The notes under the pieces are model-generated. The model saw nothing but the letters and a program-made list of their open reading frames with translations, searched no databases and was not told the origin of the DNA. A DNA stretch of 64,000 bases from Tetrastigma voinierianum. Taxonomy: Eukaryota > Streptophyta > Magnoliopsida > Vitales > Vitaceae. The translations under genes and the position numbers were made by a program. This document shows positions 47,786 through 60,599 of the stretch, piece after piece. The stretch spans positions 1,612,001 to 1,676,000 of the forward strand of contig JAEQBH010000193.1 in NCBI GenBank assembly GCA_016808115.1, read 5' to 3'. Each line of letters begins with the position of its first letter. Positions within the stretch are counted from its first letter, which is position 1.

Positions 47786-50755
47786 TGATGAGCTTAAAAG
47801 TCATCTATTTTTAGTCCATTTTTCTGTTTGATTTTAATGTAAAAAGGAATAATTGAGATGTATAAATATTAAGAAACTCACCAAATATGTTATTTACGGG
47901 GGAGTATAAAAGAAAGAAAGAAAATGCGGTGGAAAAAATGCAGCAGCGGCAAGAGAGCGTAAAAATGTGAGGAAAATAGCGAGGCGTAAACAAGCGGTTA
48001 ATTAATGAGGCAGGCTGCGGTTTGGGGTTGCTACACTTGCAGGTCTGGTATGGTCGCGACATCGGGAAAATTGAAGGAATTTTTAATGCGGGTCGTGACG
48101 GGGGATCCACCTGAATAGGCGGCGAAGATTGAAGGCGAGAAGACTTAGGTGATGTGCGACATCTCACAAGACATCAGTTGAAATTTGCGGATGATGACTT
48201 AAGGCTGGTCGCGACATAAGGAACACCGGTCAAGGCTGCGAGCCATAAAGTGATGTCGCGACAAAGGGTGATGTCGCGACATCGGGAACTATACTGATTG
48301 AGACTGTGGGTATAGAAGTGATGTCGCGACAAAGGAATTGATAATACATGACAGCGGGAACCGTGATGAAAACTCGAGCCGTAAGGCGATGTCGCGGCGT
48401 GAGATTGATGTCGGCGACGCAGCGATCGGTGGAAGCTTGTAAGTTCCGCCAAGGCGTGTCGCGACAAAGAGATTAATGTAGCGGCGACACGACGGCCGAG
48501 TTGAGGCTGCAAACACATGAGATATTGTCGTGACAAAGAATTGATGTCGCGACATCGAAGCTGACCAGTTGAAAGAAGCAAAGTGGCAGATTGAAGCATG
48601 CGTGTCGGTTGATGTCATTGATAGAAATTGTTATCAGCGACATCGAAGCTTGGATTGAAAATTCTGAGAACATGAGCATTGTCAGCGACCAAAGATTGAT
48701 GTCGCGACATGGGGAACCATCGGTTGAAACACGCAAGGCATGAAGTGATGTCGCGTGAGGGATCGATGTCGCGGCGTCAAACTGCTCGATTGAAGAGCTG
48801 CGAGAAGACTTAAATTTCGATGTCGCGGCGTAGGCCGATGTCGCGACATGGATGATGTCACGACGAGAGATTGAAGATTCGGGACATCATGAACATTCGG
48901 TTAAAAGCTACGGAAAATTGAGCGATGTACGCGACAAGACGCCGATATGCGACATCGGGAGAACCATTGAAACTGCGAAGGTATAAGTGATGTCGCGACA
49001 AGGGGCCAGAATTGGCGACATCGAAGACATCAGTTAGGCTACGCGATCCATTTAGTTGATGTTGCGACGAGATTGATAACCAGCGACATCACGAACAACC
49101 ATTTGGAAACTGCGAGGAGGCGTGGGTTGATGTCGCGACGTGAGATCGATGTCGCGACCGCGGATGATGTCGCGACAAGAGGTTTGAAGTCGCTACGAAC
49201 ATTAACGCCGACCCAGTCCAGGAAATCCTGGCGCATTGGGATTAGGACCCAGGCGAAACTCTATGTCTGGCGGCTACCCGGCTGTAGCGGCTTGGCGACA
49301 CGGGACGAGAGGAGTCTGGGTAGGCGAAGAGCTTCATTCTTTATTTTTCTTTTAATTTTCTTTTCTTTTCTTTTGCTTGATGTTGATAGTTAGAGATTAG
49401 ATTAGATTTATACGTTTTAGTTTTTCGTTTTATTTTTAGGCCCCGGATGTTATCGTTTGAGGCGGCGAATCACGAATTCAATTCTTTTCAAATTACTACG
49501 GAATGTTTGAAGTTCGAGACAATTTACGGGATTCGGCTCCTCGGTTCATAATGCGATTATTCTTATGATCAGAGGAATGTTGTAGTGTGTAATTCAGTAA
49601 TTGAGGAACCCAGCTTCCATTAAATGAATGCTATTGTCAGAAATTATCTTTCCTGTAGTTGTTTCCAGCAAATTGCGAATTTGAGTTTATGAATTTATTT
49701 TCGGTTATGGGTTTAATGTTTTTGATAGAATATCAGTTTCTTATACGAGTATTAAGAATTGTTTTTCTGTTGCTGCGATTTCAAGGAGGGTCCCTACGAG
49801 TGACACGAGAGATGACAATCTAGGAGTTATGAACATTTCTTTGAAGGTATATTAACACGCTATTAGAGATCTAATGAGCTTGTAAGTCTATAAATCCTCT
49901 TCTCACTTGAAATCGAGAATGAGTTGAATGAGTTATCAATTTAAACAAGCGAGAGAGTTCTCTCTCGGTCGAGATAGTGAAGCCAATCCGTGTTATTGGA
50001 TCTAATCAAGGAGAGGGTGATCTATTCTAATTTGAGGAAGGAGTAACACAGTTGTATATCCTTGCTTATTTAGGCTAACTTGGGAGCTAAGGTTCCCGAT
50101 CCGTAAAATGGAATTGAAGTATTGCAAAGAAAAATACGAATTAGAAGTCCCACATTAAAAGTAGTTATCATTCCTTACAGTATTGAGAGGATCAAGTAAA
50201 AATTAGATAATGAAATGTGGAGTGTGGAGAGATCAATTTGTACTACTAAACGGACGATTTTAAAACTGAAATACCTGGCCAAAGTGCGGTGTTAGCAGCG
50301 AATTGATACTTCCGTAGCATTGATCTTAATGTGCTACTTTGATAATTACTTTCAGTTTCCATTTATTTTCTTAACTATTCGATTATTCATTATTCTTTAG
50401 ATTCGGTTGTCGATTGTTCGTCTTTTGTTATATACTTGTATAATTTACGACTTCTTAAGAGTGGAACAGAATATCATTTTATAGTCGAATAGTATGGAGC
50501 TTGGTAGTGGGGTAGTTGATCCCAGAGATTCTTATCTCTGTGGGATCGATATACGGACTTAAATCAATTTATTACTTGTCGTCCCATTGCACTTGCGGTA
50601 TATTGAGCCAAAACCCCGATATTGAAAATGATTTACTCTAGGAGATGTTTTGGTTTGGTCAATGAGTTTATGGCCTTGGATTCAGGGTCTAGACAATAGT
50701 CCTTGGTAATAAGTCGTAAATTTGTATGTGTTCTTGGTCTAGTCAACAAGTTTTA
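47786..50755 (+). repeat. Athila-type 5' LTR (about 3.0 kb)
   Basis: It starts TGATGAGC and its partner is 60600-63593. A short leader of homology with a 'gagtataaaag' TATA-like site (about 47901) is followed by the palindrome array (48050-49190), a T-rich stretch near 49345, and a long 3' part ending 'ctagtcaacaagtttta' before the primer site. The true end may be 'tcaaca' (about 50748), with 'agtttta' as a spacer. Confidence 0.9.
48050..49190 (+). repeat. TGTCGCGACA palindrome array in the 5' LTR
   Basis: I counted at least thirteen perfect GTCGCGAC cores between 48050 and 49190, plus many one- or two-base variants. They sit in diverged units with 'gatgtcgcgacaaagattg', 'atgtcgcgacatcgggaacc' and 'attgaaactgcgaagg' phrases. 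The core usually occurs twice per unit, separated by about 10 bp. Confidence 0.9.
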
Positions 50756-50773
50756 TGAGCGCCGTTGCGGTTA
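50756..50773 (+). other. Athila primer-binding site (tRNA-Asp type)
   Basis: 'tgagcgccgttgcgg' corresponds to TGGCGCCGTTGCCGG, complementary to the tRNA-Asp 3' end, with two small changes. After it the 5' copy continues into leader ('ttaaagagtcgag'), not into more tRNA. This differs from the 3' end of the element. Confidence 0.8.
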
Positions 50774-51070
50774 AAGAGTCGAGTAAATCAATATTCAGAC
50801 GAAAGAAGGAATTACTAATTTAGACATTTTGAAGAAAAAGAACAAAAATAGCTTTTCAAGCAGTGGTTATTTTTAGCCACTAACCTTTAACAAACCATAT
50901 TGAAAATATTTGTTGACGAGCTAATCCTATTAATGTAAGTGTGTTTGATTTAGGGGGCCAAAATTTAATGCATAGGAAACGAACAACGATGCGATTCAGT
51001 GACCTGAGAATTAGAGAGGACACTCGGAAGCTTGAGAAGATAAAGAGAAGACGAAAGAAGAACTACGACC

Positions 51071-52640
51071 ATGGCGGATGAGCGGGATCGGGATGGGGTA
51101 CATATGAAGAAGCTAGAGACCTCCCGATCGATACAATGGAGGACTTACGGGACGATTATACGGGATGAATACTTTCGGCGATCGGGCTGACTGCGAGTTG
51201 ATCTTAGTAATTTTGAGCCCCGAAGCCCGACACTTGTTCCTGATGGTCAGCGACATCGTTTCTTGGTCATCACGAAGACAAGCAGGCACACGGAAGATTT
51301 CTCGGGGATGGCTAATACGGAGTGAAGTTGAATGGGTGAGACCAGTCATCAAGCGCATCTATTCCCATTCTCTCTAAGAATCTGACGGCTAATGGTATGA
51401 ATCCTTACCGTATGGTTGTTGATACTTTGGGAAAGAGTTAGTAGAGCTAGTTAGGTAGATTCTTTCCCTGGACCCTCACCACGAAGAAGGAGGAAATCAT
51501 TGTGTTCAAACAGGGGGGAAGATGAAAGCTGTGTAGCTTGGGAAAGATTGAGAAACGGTTGCTAGAAGATGTCAATGCATGGAATAGATGCGAGACTCGG
51601 ATGGACATTGTATATCGTACCTTGAATGATATATCAAAGGGATCATTGATGCTTCATGTTGTGGATCATTGAAACGAAAAGTGCTGAAGCAAAGAAGTGA
51701 TTGAAGACACGGCTAAATATAGCATGAAAACTCATGAACTTTCAAAGGAAGCAGAGGAGAAGGGGATCATGTCGGCGAATGGCGACCATGGAGGCGAGTT
51801 GGATGCCGTATGCACGGGTTGGACAATAAGCGAGAAAGACACACATTTGCTCATGAAATAGGACGGTGAAGGAGTTATTGAAGGAAGTGCGAGGAGGAGT
51901 AGCGAAGAACAATTACATGATCTTTGAAGAGGGTTAATTATACAGGTGAGGCGAGGAAACTACCATTTTAAACCCAATGCAACACTGCCGGCCCATTATC
52001 ACGACGCGAGGAACCATGAGAATTTCTCTTATGGTGGAGGGGCTTCCACGGGCGAGGCATGGACGAACCCTCCACGGGGTTATCGGCGGCCACGAGTTCA
52101 ATGATGGCAGCGAGGAAATGAGCAATAAATGAATATCGGGGTCGAGGAGGAGGGCTGATCTTTTTTTGAGCAGTCTTTGCGAGTTCATGAGAGGGGGATA
52201 ATAAGAAGCTGTTTAATCTCCATGAACAAAAATTTGCAGAGTTGGAAGCAACTGCTACCAATTCTCAAATTTTTCAGAACACCACCAATGCATCCCTGAA
52301 GAACCTGGAGACACAAGTAGGGCAGCTGGCCCTAACCCTGCAAAGCCAGAGGAAAGATGCCTTCCCAAGTGACACAAGGAAGAACCCAAAAGACTGCATG
52401 GCTGTGCAGCTTAGGAGTGGGAAGGAGTTAGAAGAGATGAAAGAGAAAAATGACAGCAGCAAAGAAGAAGAAAGCCCAGAAAGGGAAGAGGTACTGGAGA
52501 ATGAAAAAGAAAGAGTAGAAAGGAAGAACATCCAAGGATCAAAGCCTGCAGTCCCATTTCACAAAAGTACGAGTCGGGATGGAGGAAGCGGTTGCAAGGT
52601 TCTTGAAACTTTTCGGAAAATTTGAGATCGGTATGCCTTT
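51071..52640 (+). pseudogene. Athila gag
   Basis: The proposed ATG at 51071 reads 'MADERDRDGV' and the following sequence is frameshifted every few tens of bases. The best-kept part is the open frame 52242-52625. It contains 'NLETQVGQLALTLQSQRK', 'FPSDTRKNPKDCMAVQLRSG' and a glutamate/lysine-rich linker, all usual in Athila/Tat gag ahead of the protease. The protein would form the particle and bind the RNA. A 300-bp leader (50774-51070) precedes it and holds no gene. Confidence 0.8.
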
Positions 52641-53350
52641 TCTTGAGTGGTAGCTTTCAGTGCCACTCTGTGCAAAATTTACGAAGGACTATGCGACGAA
52701 AGAAAATTAGGAAAGGAAGGAATAGTGAATCTCACGCCACTTGCGGTGCGATGTCGGAAAAGAACTGCAGGTAAAGATGAAGACCCGGGAGCTTCTGATT
52801 CACTTTGTATTGTTGGAGGAATTGAATTCGGGAAGCTCTACGCTGACTCGAAACTAGTATCGATTTGATGCCTCTTTTACGTGCAGAAACTAAGTTTGGG
52901 AGCTTATCCCACAAGCGTTGCTCTTGAATGGCGGGACGGATCAGTGGTAAAACTTGAAGGTATTGAAGATGTGCGGTCAGCATTGGGAAGTTTGTTTTCC
53001 CGGTAGACTTCATCATTACGGACATGGAAGAAGATTCACAAGTACCTGCTATTGGGAAGACCATTCACAGCTCTTTGGGCATACTGATTGACATGCGAAA
53101 GGGAGTTCTTACCTTGAGGTTGGAAGGGGACATTTGCTGCTTGATAAAAGAAGTATGAAAAATATAGACGAGACAAGGAAAGTTGCAATGGCGATTTTAT
53201 GCATGCTTCCAATCGATGTGAAGATGTCTGTCCCGAATTTCCATCTGACGATTTTCATTATAGAAAGCTGTGTTGAGCTTGAAGCAACAGAAAGCGATAA
53301 TGGGAAAATATTGAAAAGAGGAAATTCATGAAACGGTGCGAAGGGCTAGT
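52641..53350 (+). pseudogene. Athila protease
   Basis: The frame pieces 'ERKLGKEGIVNLTPLAV' (about 52700-52750), 'SLCIVGGIEFGKLYADSK' (52802-52855), 'VALEWRDGSVVKLEGIEDV' (52917-52972) and 'LLLGRPFTALW' (about 53046-53078) follow the order of the Athila aspartic protease region. The catalytic D-S/T-G triplet expected between 'KLYADSK' and the next block reads D-S-K here, so the active site is damaged. From 53080 to 53350 a linker continues with no named domain. Confidence 0.75.
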
Positions 53351-54465
53351 TTGAAAAGGATTTATATGTCATTTAAAGTATGCTTACTTAGAATTACCAA
53401 AGAAAAACCAGTGATCATTTCATCAGGACTCGATGATGAGGAACAAAGATTCTTTGAAAATATTAAGGAAGCATAAGGAATCGCTAGCTTGGTCATTGAA
53501 GAGGCGAAGGGTATCGGTCCATCAATTTGCATGCATAAGATTACAGCGAAGAGACTTGAACCATCGTGGAACACGAAAGTGAATCCGTTGATGAAGGAAG
53601 TAGTCGAAGGTATAGGTGCTGAATCTTTGGTTTTTATCTATGCCCATTTGAACCCAGTCCTTGGGTGAGCGATCCATGTGTGGTTCGAAAGGGGGGTTTC
53701 TTGTGATCAAGTAATGAGAAAAATGAATTGATTCAAGCAAAACGTTGGCGGGATGGAGGGTATGCATTGATTACGGGGCGAACACGGCCACGAAAGATCA
53801 TTTCCCTTTGCCATACGTTGATCGGATGTTAGACTGAGTTAGCGGGACACCCTCACTTTTGTTTTACGGATGGGTACTCGGGATATAATCAGATGCTATT
53901 GCACGAGGATCGAAGACCATTCACATGCCCTTATGGCACCTTTGCCTTTAGAAGGATGCCCGTTTGGGCTATGTAATGCTCAAACCTTACATTCGAAGGT
54001 GTATGATGTCTATATTCTCGAGATTTGGTTGAAGAAGTGATGGAAATTTTCATGGATGATTTTTCTTGTGTATGGATCCGGCTTTGATCGATGTTTAAGC
54101 AATGCAGGCTTAGTACTTCAAAGATGCGAAGACAAACGGCTAGCAACGAATTGGGAAAATGCCATTTTATGGTGACAAGTGTGTTCTTAGGCGTAATAAA
54201 ATTTCTTCTCTTGGACTAGAAGTTGACAGTCAGGTATCCATTATCAGAGACTCTTGCACCTTTTTACCATTAAAGGGTAGAAGCTTCTTGGGGCATGCTG
54301 GATTTTGGGAGATTCATCAAAGACTTTTCAAATATTGAGACCTTATGCGGTGGAAAGATTGAGTTGTTTGATGACTCACTACTTGAGGATACTTTTGAAG
54401 AAATCAAGATCGAGATTGGTACAAGCACTATAATGGGCACCCGTAATGGAATCGGGGATTTGAAA
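53351..54465 (+). pseudogene. Athila reverse transcriptase
   Basis: The recognisable blocks are 'HFPLPYVDRMLD' with 'GWRVCIDY' just upstream (about 53754-53835), a polymerase segment ending 'TCPYGTFAF' near 53945, and 'FMDDFS' at 54049-54066, where both catalytic aspartates are intact. 'CHFM' and 'VFLGV' blocks follow near 54160-54200. Frameshifts separate nearly all blocks. The order and spacing are normal, and the total length is close to an intact domain. Confidence 0.85.
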
Positions 54466-54815
54466 TAATGTGTGATGCTAGTGATTTTGCCATGGGAGCT
54501 GTGTTGGGGCAAAAGAAAGAGAAAGTATTCAGAGCCATATACTATGCTAGTAAGACCTTGATGAAGCCTGAGAACTACTGTGTGAAAGGAGATGCTAAGC
54601 CATAGTATTTGCTTGTGAAAAATTTAGAGCGTACATTTAGGATCTCATGTGGTAATTCACATGATCATGCAGCAATCAAATACTTGATGTCAGGAAGCTA
54701 AGTCAGATTGATAAGGTGGGTGCTGCATTTGCGGGAGTTTGATTTGGAAATCAAGGATAAAGGGATGTGTGATGTGATAGGCGATCACTTGTCAAGAGTA
54801 GAGAAAAAGCGGTGA
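54466..54815 (+). pseudogene. Athila RNase H
   Basis: 'SDFAMGAVLGQKKEKVFRAI' with 'YYASKTLMKPENY' starts at about 54479. 'DHAAIKYLM' near 54665, 'LIRWVLHLREFDLEIKD' near 54710-54760 and 'GDHLSRVEK' at about 54780-54807 complete the usual order. The first catalytic-type aspartate block is present. The middle ('FRISCGNSHDHAAIK') has lost a few residues. Confidence 0.85.
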
Positions 54816-56117
54816 TGAAAGAGGAAAATGTGATGTGCGAGAGAACTTTAAATGAGCAATTGTTTAAGGTTTCCTTTGCTTCCTGGTATCTTGTGTGTGA
54901 ATTATCGGCTTGTGGAGTAATGCCTTAGGAATTCGGCTACCAACGGAAGGAAACTTCGGAAGCTGACGGCCCAATTATTATATTTGGGATGACCCACTAT
55001 TATTCAAGAGAGATGTGACATGATAATAAGAAGATGTGTGCGGAAAGTGAACAAGGCAACATTATAAATGAATGCCATGCATCACCGTATGGGGACATTT
55101 TTACGGAAAAACGGCCGCAGATATCAATCGGATTTATTGGCCAGCTATCTTCGGGTGTCTTGAGTGGGTTAAGTGTGTGAGTACCAAGATTGGAAATATC
55201 AACAGCGGGGAATGAAATGCCTGAGTATTATGGTGATACAAATTTTTGATGTATGGGAATAGATTTTATGGGACCCTTCCACCATCATTTTGGAAACCTA
55301 TACATCTTGCCCTGCGATGGGTGTTTCAATGGGTGGAAACGATGTATCCAAGAGGAATGATGCTAATACGGTTGTGAGTTTCTTGCAAAAGAATATTTTG
55401 GCTTGAATTTGGAACACCAGAACTATCATTGAAGTGATGGGGGAACCCGCTTGCAAACAAAATATTTGCAAAACTTCGTGAAAGCGGTATGGGATCGAGA
55501 GCATGTGGCTGAGTTTGTATCATCCCACGAGACGATGAATGACGAAATTTCAACGAGATCAAAGAATACTTGAAAAGGCTGTAGGCTGGCGGGAAGGATT
55601 GGTCTTCAAACTTTATATGATGATGCACTTTGGGCCCTACGGGTATCTAAAACCCATTGGAATGTCCCCATACGAGTTGTTTGGTAAACCATGTCATCTA
55701 CCTCTTGAATTAGAATGACTGATGGGCCGTGAAGTTAAACTTAGATTTTAAAGAGTACAAGGAAGAAAGATTACTCAATATACAATTGGAAAGCTGAGAA
55801 AATGAAACTGTAATGTCTTTAGAATATACGAAGACAAGACAAAGAAATGGCATGATCGAAGAATTTTGAGAAAAGATTTGAGAGAAGAGCAGAGGTTACT
55901 GTTGTTTAATTCTAGACTGAATTTGTTTCGGGAAATTAAAATCGGTGGAGTGGGGCCATACACGGTGGTGTCAAGTACTACATTTGGAGCGGTGACAACG
56001 AGGGCGCGTCTTGTGAAGAATTCAAGGTCAATGGGCCCGGAGGTTAAAGCATTATACAACGGGGAAGAGGAAAATGAAGAACTCGATTGGTTCTTGAGGG
56101 AAAGAAGAAGTACATGA
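54816..56117 (+). pseudogene. Athila integrase
   Basis: The zinc-binding region is seen as 'ECHASPYG' near 55070. The core starts with 'GIDFMGPF' (about 55258-55283), which carries the first catalytic aspartate, followed by 'GNLYILL' (about 55293-55313). The region of the second aspartate near 55430 has 'atcattgaagtgatgggg', where a two-base insertion shifts the frame. Downstream 'NPLECPHTSC' near 55655 reflects the usual N-P-Y region. The C-terminal tail is the open frame 55866-56117, with 'LLFNSRLNLF' and 'GVGPYTVVS'. This is the normal layout of an Athila integrase. Confidence 0.85.
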
Positions 56118-56673
56118 CAGCAGGAAGTCAAGCTGGGACTCAGCGAGCGGCTAATGGGAGCTAACCCATAAGGATTTAATTTACGGTTTAAGTTTTGAAA
56201 TATTTTCTTTAGTTGCTTAAATTAGGTCGAGTTGTTTTATGGGATAAGATTTAATTTTGAAATCAATTGTAGTTTAATTAGATTTTCTTGGTGTGGTAAA
56301 TACGCAGGAGTTCGAGACGTGAATGCAGAAAGTGATTCCGACAACTTGCGGAGAGTCACAGCATGAGGAAAAGGGAGTAACTTTATCCCTAACTGATTAA
56401 TGGAATTTATGATTGTTTGTTAAATCTTTGCTTGTAGATGCGGAAGTAATGTCTAAAGGGTTAGGAACAATAAGAGAAAAGGTTCTTGAATCGATGGGTT
56501 AAGGGCTTAGGTGTGACAGAAAGGTTATGTCGCGACATAAGTGATGTCCTTGACTCACTTTTGTTGATGTCGTGACTTGTTTTGAAGAACAGCTGGTGAG
56601 TAGTGAAAGGAAAGAAAGTATATGTCGCGACACCCTTTGTGAAAGTCGCATGAAGAATTAAGACCTAAATGAA

Positions 56674-56756
<83 letters not shown>

Positions 56757-57099
56757 TGTCACAACATGAAAATCAAAAAATTCCTAGAAAACTGATTGTA
56801 TCATGACAAACTTAGTATGTCGCGACATAAGAGGAACTGAGTGCAACTCACTCACTTTTTAAAAGCCTAAGATTCAATGATCTCAGAAATAAAGACGAAA
56901 ATTGAGAGTCGACGTGTTCTTAATGAAGCGATAATTAGTACGAACATTGATTGAATTGCAAGCGTGGAAACTTTCTCATTCCTCCCGAGCCACATAGCTA
57001 TTCACCTTCTTCCTCCTTACGAGGTCTCGATACGAAGGCCCTAGCTTTCCAGAGCCTTTTGAAAACTTTCTTAGTTCGTGTTTCAGAATTCCCGCTCTG
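56118..57099 (+). other. Spacer between integrase and third frame, with microsatellite
   Basis: No gene is seen. A (TA)n run of about 70 bp lies at 56682-56754. Three GTCGCGAC cores (about 56530, 56623 and 56819) show that the LTR motif also occurs in the internal region. A pyrimidine-rich stretch near 56970-57090 leads into the next frame. Confidence 0.7.
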
Positions 57100-58260
57100 A
57101 TCCCACTGGCACTAGACGAGGGTGCAGGGCATGAACAACAGGAAAGAGAAGCTGCGCGAAGAGCAGGTTAGATGGATTCGTGGAAGAACAAGCGGGGAGA
57201 GGTGCATCGAAAGGAAACACGAAACTCCGTGACTTCTCGAAGAAGCGAAGAGAAGGAAGATGAGAGAAGAAAGAAGAAGTAGAAGATTTCGTGTCGAATA
57301 ATACTCAGTGGAAAAAATGTATGCTAACAAGGGGTTTGTCGCGAGAGAGGAGATTAAAATCTGTACGCACTTTGAGGAGATGATAGAGAGAGGTGGGAAG
57401 TCTCATACACCAAAAATCGGGGTATCGACGGTAAGAGAATTTATTCAAATTTGGTAGGAAGGAAGGATGGAGGCGGTTTTTCGTTAGAGGAGTGGGTTCC
57501 ATGAAGCTAAGGCCATCAGCGAGGCTATGGCATGGCAGTGCACAGAAACATGGTTCAAATTTAAGAAACTTTTGGAAAAACCGGATTTTGGAAAGGTTGC
57601 CAAGAAGCTCACTAATGGTAAGATGCGATAAACGAAGAAGGAAAGGCAGAGCATTGAGATAGGGAAACCTAAGCGAGAAGCGAAGGTATCAGGTTTGCCT
57701 ACAGCCTGTTTTGGGTTCAACAAAACATGTGCACGGAGTGAGAGAACAAGAAAATTTGTGTTCTTCATGCCATCCTAAAAGGATACAAGATCAATATAGG
57801 AGTTGTCATTGAGAATTCTATCATGAGGTAATATGAAGAACTTGAAGGAGTCTTATTCCTCGCGACGATCAGCATTCTATGTTTGAGAGGGTGAGATTTG
57901 AAAGGAATATGGGAATCGAAGAAGAAGTACCGAGCTTCACCACTCCTTGATAGGAGTTAGCAAGGACGAAGGCAGGAAAAGGGAGTCTTGGTAGAGAAAA
58001 GAGATGAAGCCGACGGAAGAAGACAGAAAAGGAGACTCGGAGGGTTCTTGTGAGGAGGCGAGCAACGAAAAACTCACACGACATGACCAGTTTCATTTTG
58101 CGGACAATGAAGGCGGGATGAAGGCAGCCCAGTGGAGCCTCCATTCCCTTAGCCGGTTCTCCTCACGTCGCGAGCGAATTTCCAACATGGGAAGCTGGGG
58201 GCAAGCTGAGAAACCGGTTCGATCTTGGGCTCTGTGCCGTGCGAGATATGGATGAAAGCG
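57100..58260 (+). pseudogene. Third Athila-type frame (plant transposon protein domain)
   Basis: Joined frames give blocks I associate with the extra protein found downstream or beside gag-pol in Athila elements: 'EEMIERGGKSHTPK' (about 57380-57420), 'KFKKLLEKPDFGKVAKKLTN' (about 57557-57616) and 'SILCLRGG' type near 57875. The open frame 58004-58255 is a hydrophilic tail. The role of this domain is not established. In other Athila elements the position has been called env-like, but I see no convincing signal peptide or membrane anchor here. Stops and frameshifts are frequent. Confidence 0.6.
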
Positions 58261-60581
58261 AAGAGTGGAACTAAGCGAGAGTCGGAGGGAGGCATTTATG
58301 AAAAAGAATTGAAAAGAAGAGAGAGCAGCCGGTGGGGAGAAGAGTGAGCAGAGAGAGGAACAGGATGAAAAAATTTTAGAGCGCGGGAAGATTTAAGAGA
58401 AAAGAAATGAAGGAAAGAGATCTGTCATTGCAGAGCTCAAACTAAGTCATGAAGCTTTTATAACAATCGGTTTGGCGTGATTCTCGACTCCCAATACATT
58501 GATAAAGAAAAGAGATCTGACGAAAGCTAAATTTGGGAGCAATCAGGGCTTCAAGTTCCTATACAAGTCTCTCTGAAGGATTTTGAAAATAGAAAATGGA
58601 TGATAGAGACGAGAAGCTGAGATCTTGAATCTATAAAAGCAAAAGAATGAATTTGAAAATTTGGATCTGATTAACAATAATCTCTCAAATTTTTTAGAGG
58701 TCACATATTGAAATGGAGAATACACACAATGAATAGTTTGGGGAGAGAAGCGGGATGAGTTGAACAAAAAGGTTCATCTCTCTAATAAGATTTTCATTGA
58801 AGAGCAGAGAGAAACCGAGAGAGAAAGGAAAGAGAGAATTGAAAATTCACAATTCCCGGCTCATTTAGGCCTGTGGACCTAGATCCCCCAACATCTTTGC
58901 TCTTTGGCTATTTGAAAAGAAAAAAAAAATAGACCTTCTCACTGCCTAACCTTCTTTACCCTCTTATTCCCATTTGAATTGTATCAATGTGCGATTGAAT
59001 CGGAAATAAAATAAAGAACTTGAATTGGTGTTGTGTGTGTCTTATTTTAAGATTTGTTTGTTCAATGTTGTATTGCTTTGTGGTTGCATGATTAGGAAAT
59101 TAAAGTAGGAATTAGTTCCCAGAATAAAAGCGTGAGAGCTGAATTGAATGAAGCAATTAGATAGGAATAAATTTAAAATGCGAGAAAATTACGAACAAGG
59201 GCAAAATGAATCTACGGAGTTTAATTGAGACCTGAGGTCACGAAAGTTACTTAAATCTGCGATAAGTCAAGGAATAGAGGAAGTAATACAATAGAAGAAC
59301 AAAACATATTTTTTGAGTTTGTGGTATGAACAACTAAGTCAAGGAACCTGTTGAATATCAAATTGAATTTAACTACTCATCAACAAAAATGAGTCAAGGT
59401 ACTCATATGGTTAGTCATGGCTGCTATTTGATCAAATTCTAGAATTTGTTAGATTATTGATTGAGGCGAAATCTAGGTAATCGGTGACAAGAGATGATGC
59501 AGGCCATTCTTGGATAGTTTGACCATTAGCCATCTATTCATATCTTGATGCATATACTTTGGATTCAGAGAAATTGAGCCCGACAAGCTTTATTTTTCAA
59601 AAAAAATATAAACCAATGAACGAACTCATCCAAATCAATCCTTGATAAAGAACCTATGATTACCGGGAGTGGGAGGAAGAAAGAAATAGGATTTAGGGAG
59701 TATATATTTTTGAGGGAACTCAAAGGGAATGAAAAAAACAAGGCGAAAATCTGATAGAAAAGAAAGATTATAGGGATAAGTTTTATCTTGTGGCTAACTC
59801 TCTTGAACAATTAAGTTCTTAGGAATTGTTTTGACTAGTACCCTATAATGCCAGGTGACATGGGAGCTCTTGGCAAAGTTAGCTAAGAGTGTTAGAAAGC
59901 CTAAAAGTTAAAACAACTGCGCTATCTGAATGGTAATAATAGAAAAGGAAATTTCCACAGAGTGGAAGTACAGAGTGAAATGGGGGCAAATACGGTCCCC
60001 AAGATTGAAGGAAATCAAAGAGATGGCCCCAAACATGAAAGTTTAGGGAGTTTATTAGGAAGACTACAAGAAAGAAAGGGAGGCGAAGAGAGGAGAGAAA
60101 GGTTCGAGGGTAATCTTAACTTTAAAAATTCAACCCATCCTTACCCATTACCCCAGGCAACAATATAAGCCCAAGGGCACGATTGATCGCGAGAAAAATC
60201 ACCTACATTAGTGAAGAATCAATATGAAAAACAAACTTATGGAATTTGGAAATATGAAACAATCAAAACTATGAAGGACTTTAGGGAGTTAAGTGACTCG
60301 ATTATGAAGATGAGAAAGGAAAACAATTATTTTTCAAGCGAGGATCTAGCGATTATATTTGTTTGTAAAACAATTTCAGCAGTTTAGTTTTGTATACTAT
60401 GAAGGTAGAAACTAACCTTGGCTTTGGACTTGAAGCTAGATGTGCAGAAATAATGCATGCGTTGTATTTCAATTAAATTAAGATGCGGCTGCGAACAAAT
60501 CGGAAAAATGTCCTTAAAAATTTTCTTTTATTTTGTTTTGAGAATGACAAATCTTTCTTTTCTTTACTTGAGGACAAGCAA
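58261..60581 (+). other. Athila 3' internal region, no gene
   Basis: This is A-rich sequence with only short frames (58543-58767, 59565-59810 and 59962-60168), none with a domain. It ends with the 'acttgaggacaagcaaaatt' phrase that commonly precedes the polypurine tract in this lineage. Confidence 0.7.
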
Positions 60582-60599
60582 AATTTTAAGTTTGGGGTT
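60582..60599 (+). promoter_or_regulatory. Athila polypurine tract
   Basis: 'ttttaagtttggggtt' lies directly before the LTR start TGATGAG at 60600, the typical site in Athila/Tat elements. Confidence 0.8.

Noticed and set aside
52274..52531. Serine/leucine-rich minus-strand frame
   Set aside because: Antisense of the glutamate/lysine-rich linker of Athila gag.
57100..58260. Retroviral envelope gene in the Athila element
   Set aside because: No convincing signal peptide, membrane anchor or cleavage site is visible; the blocks fit the plant-specific extra domain instead.
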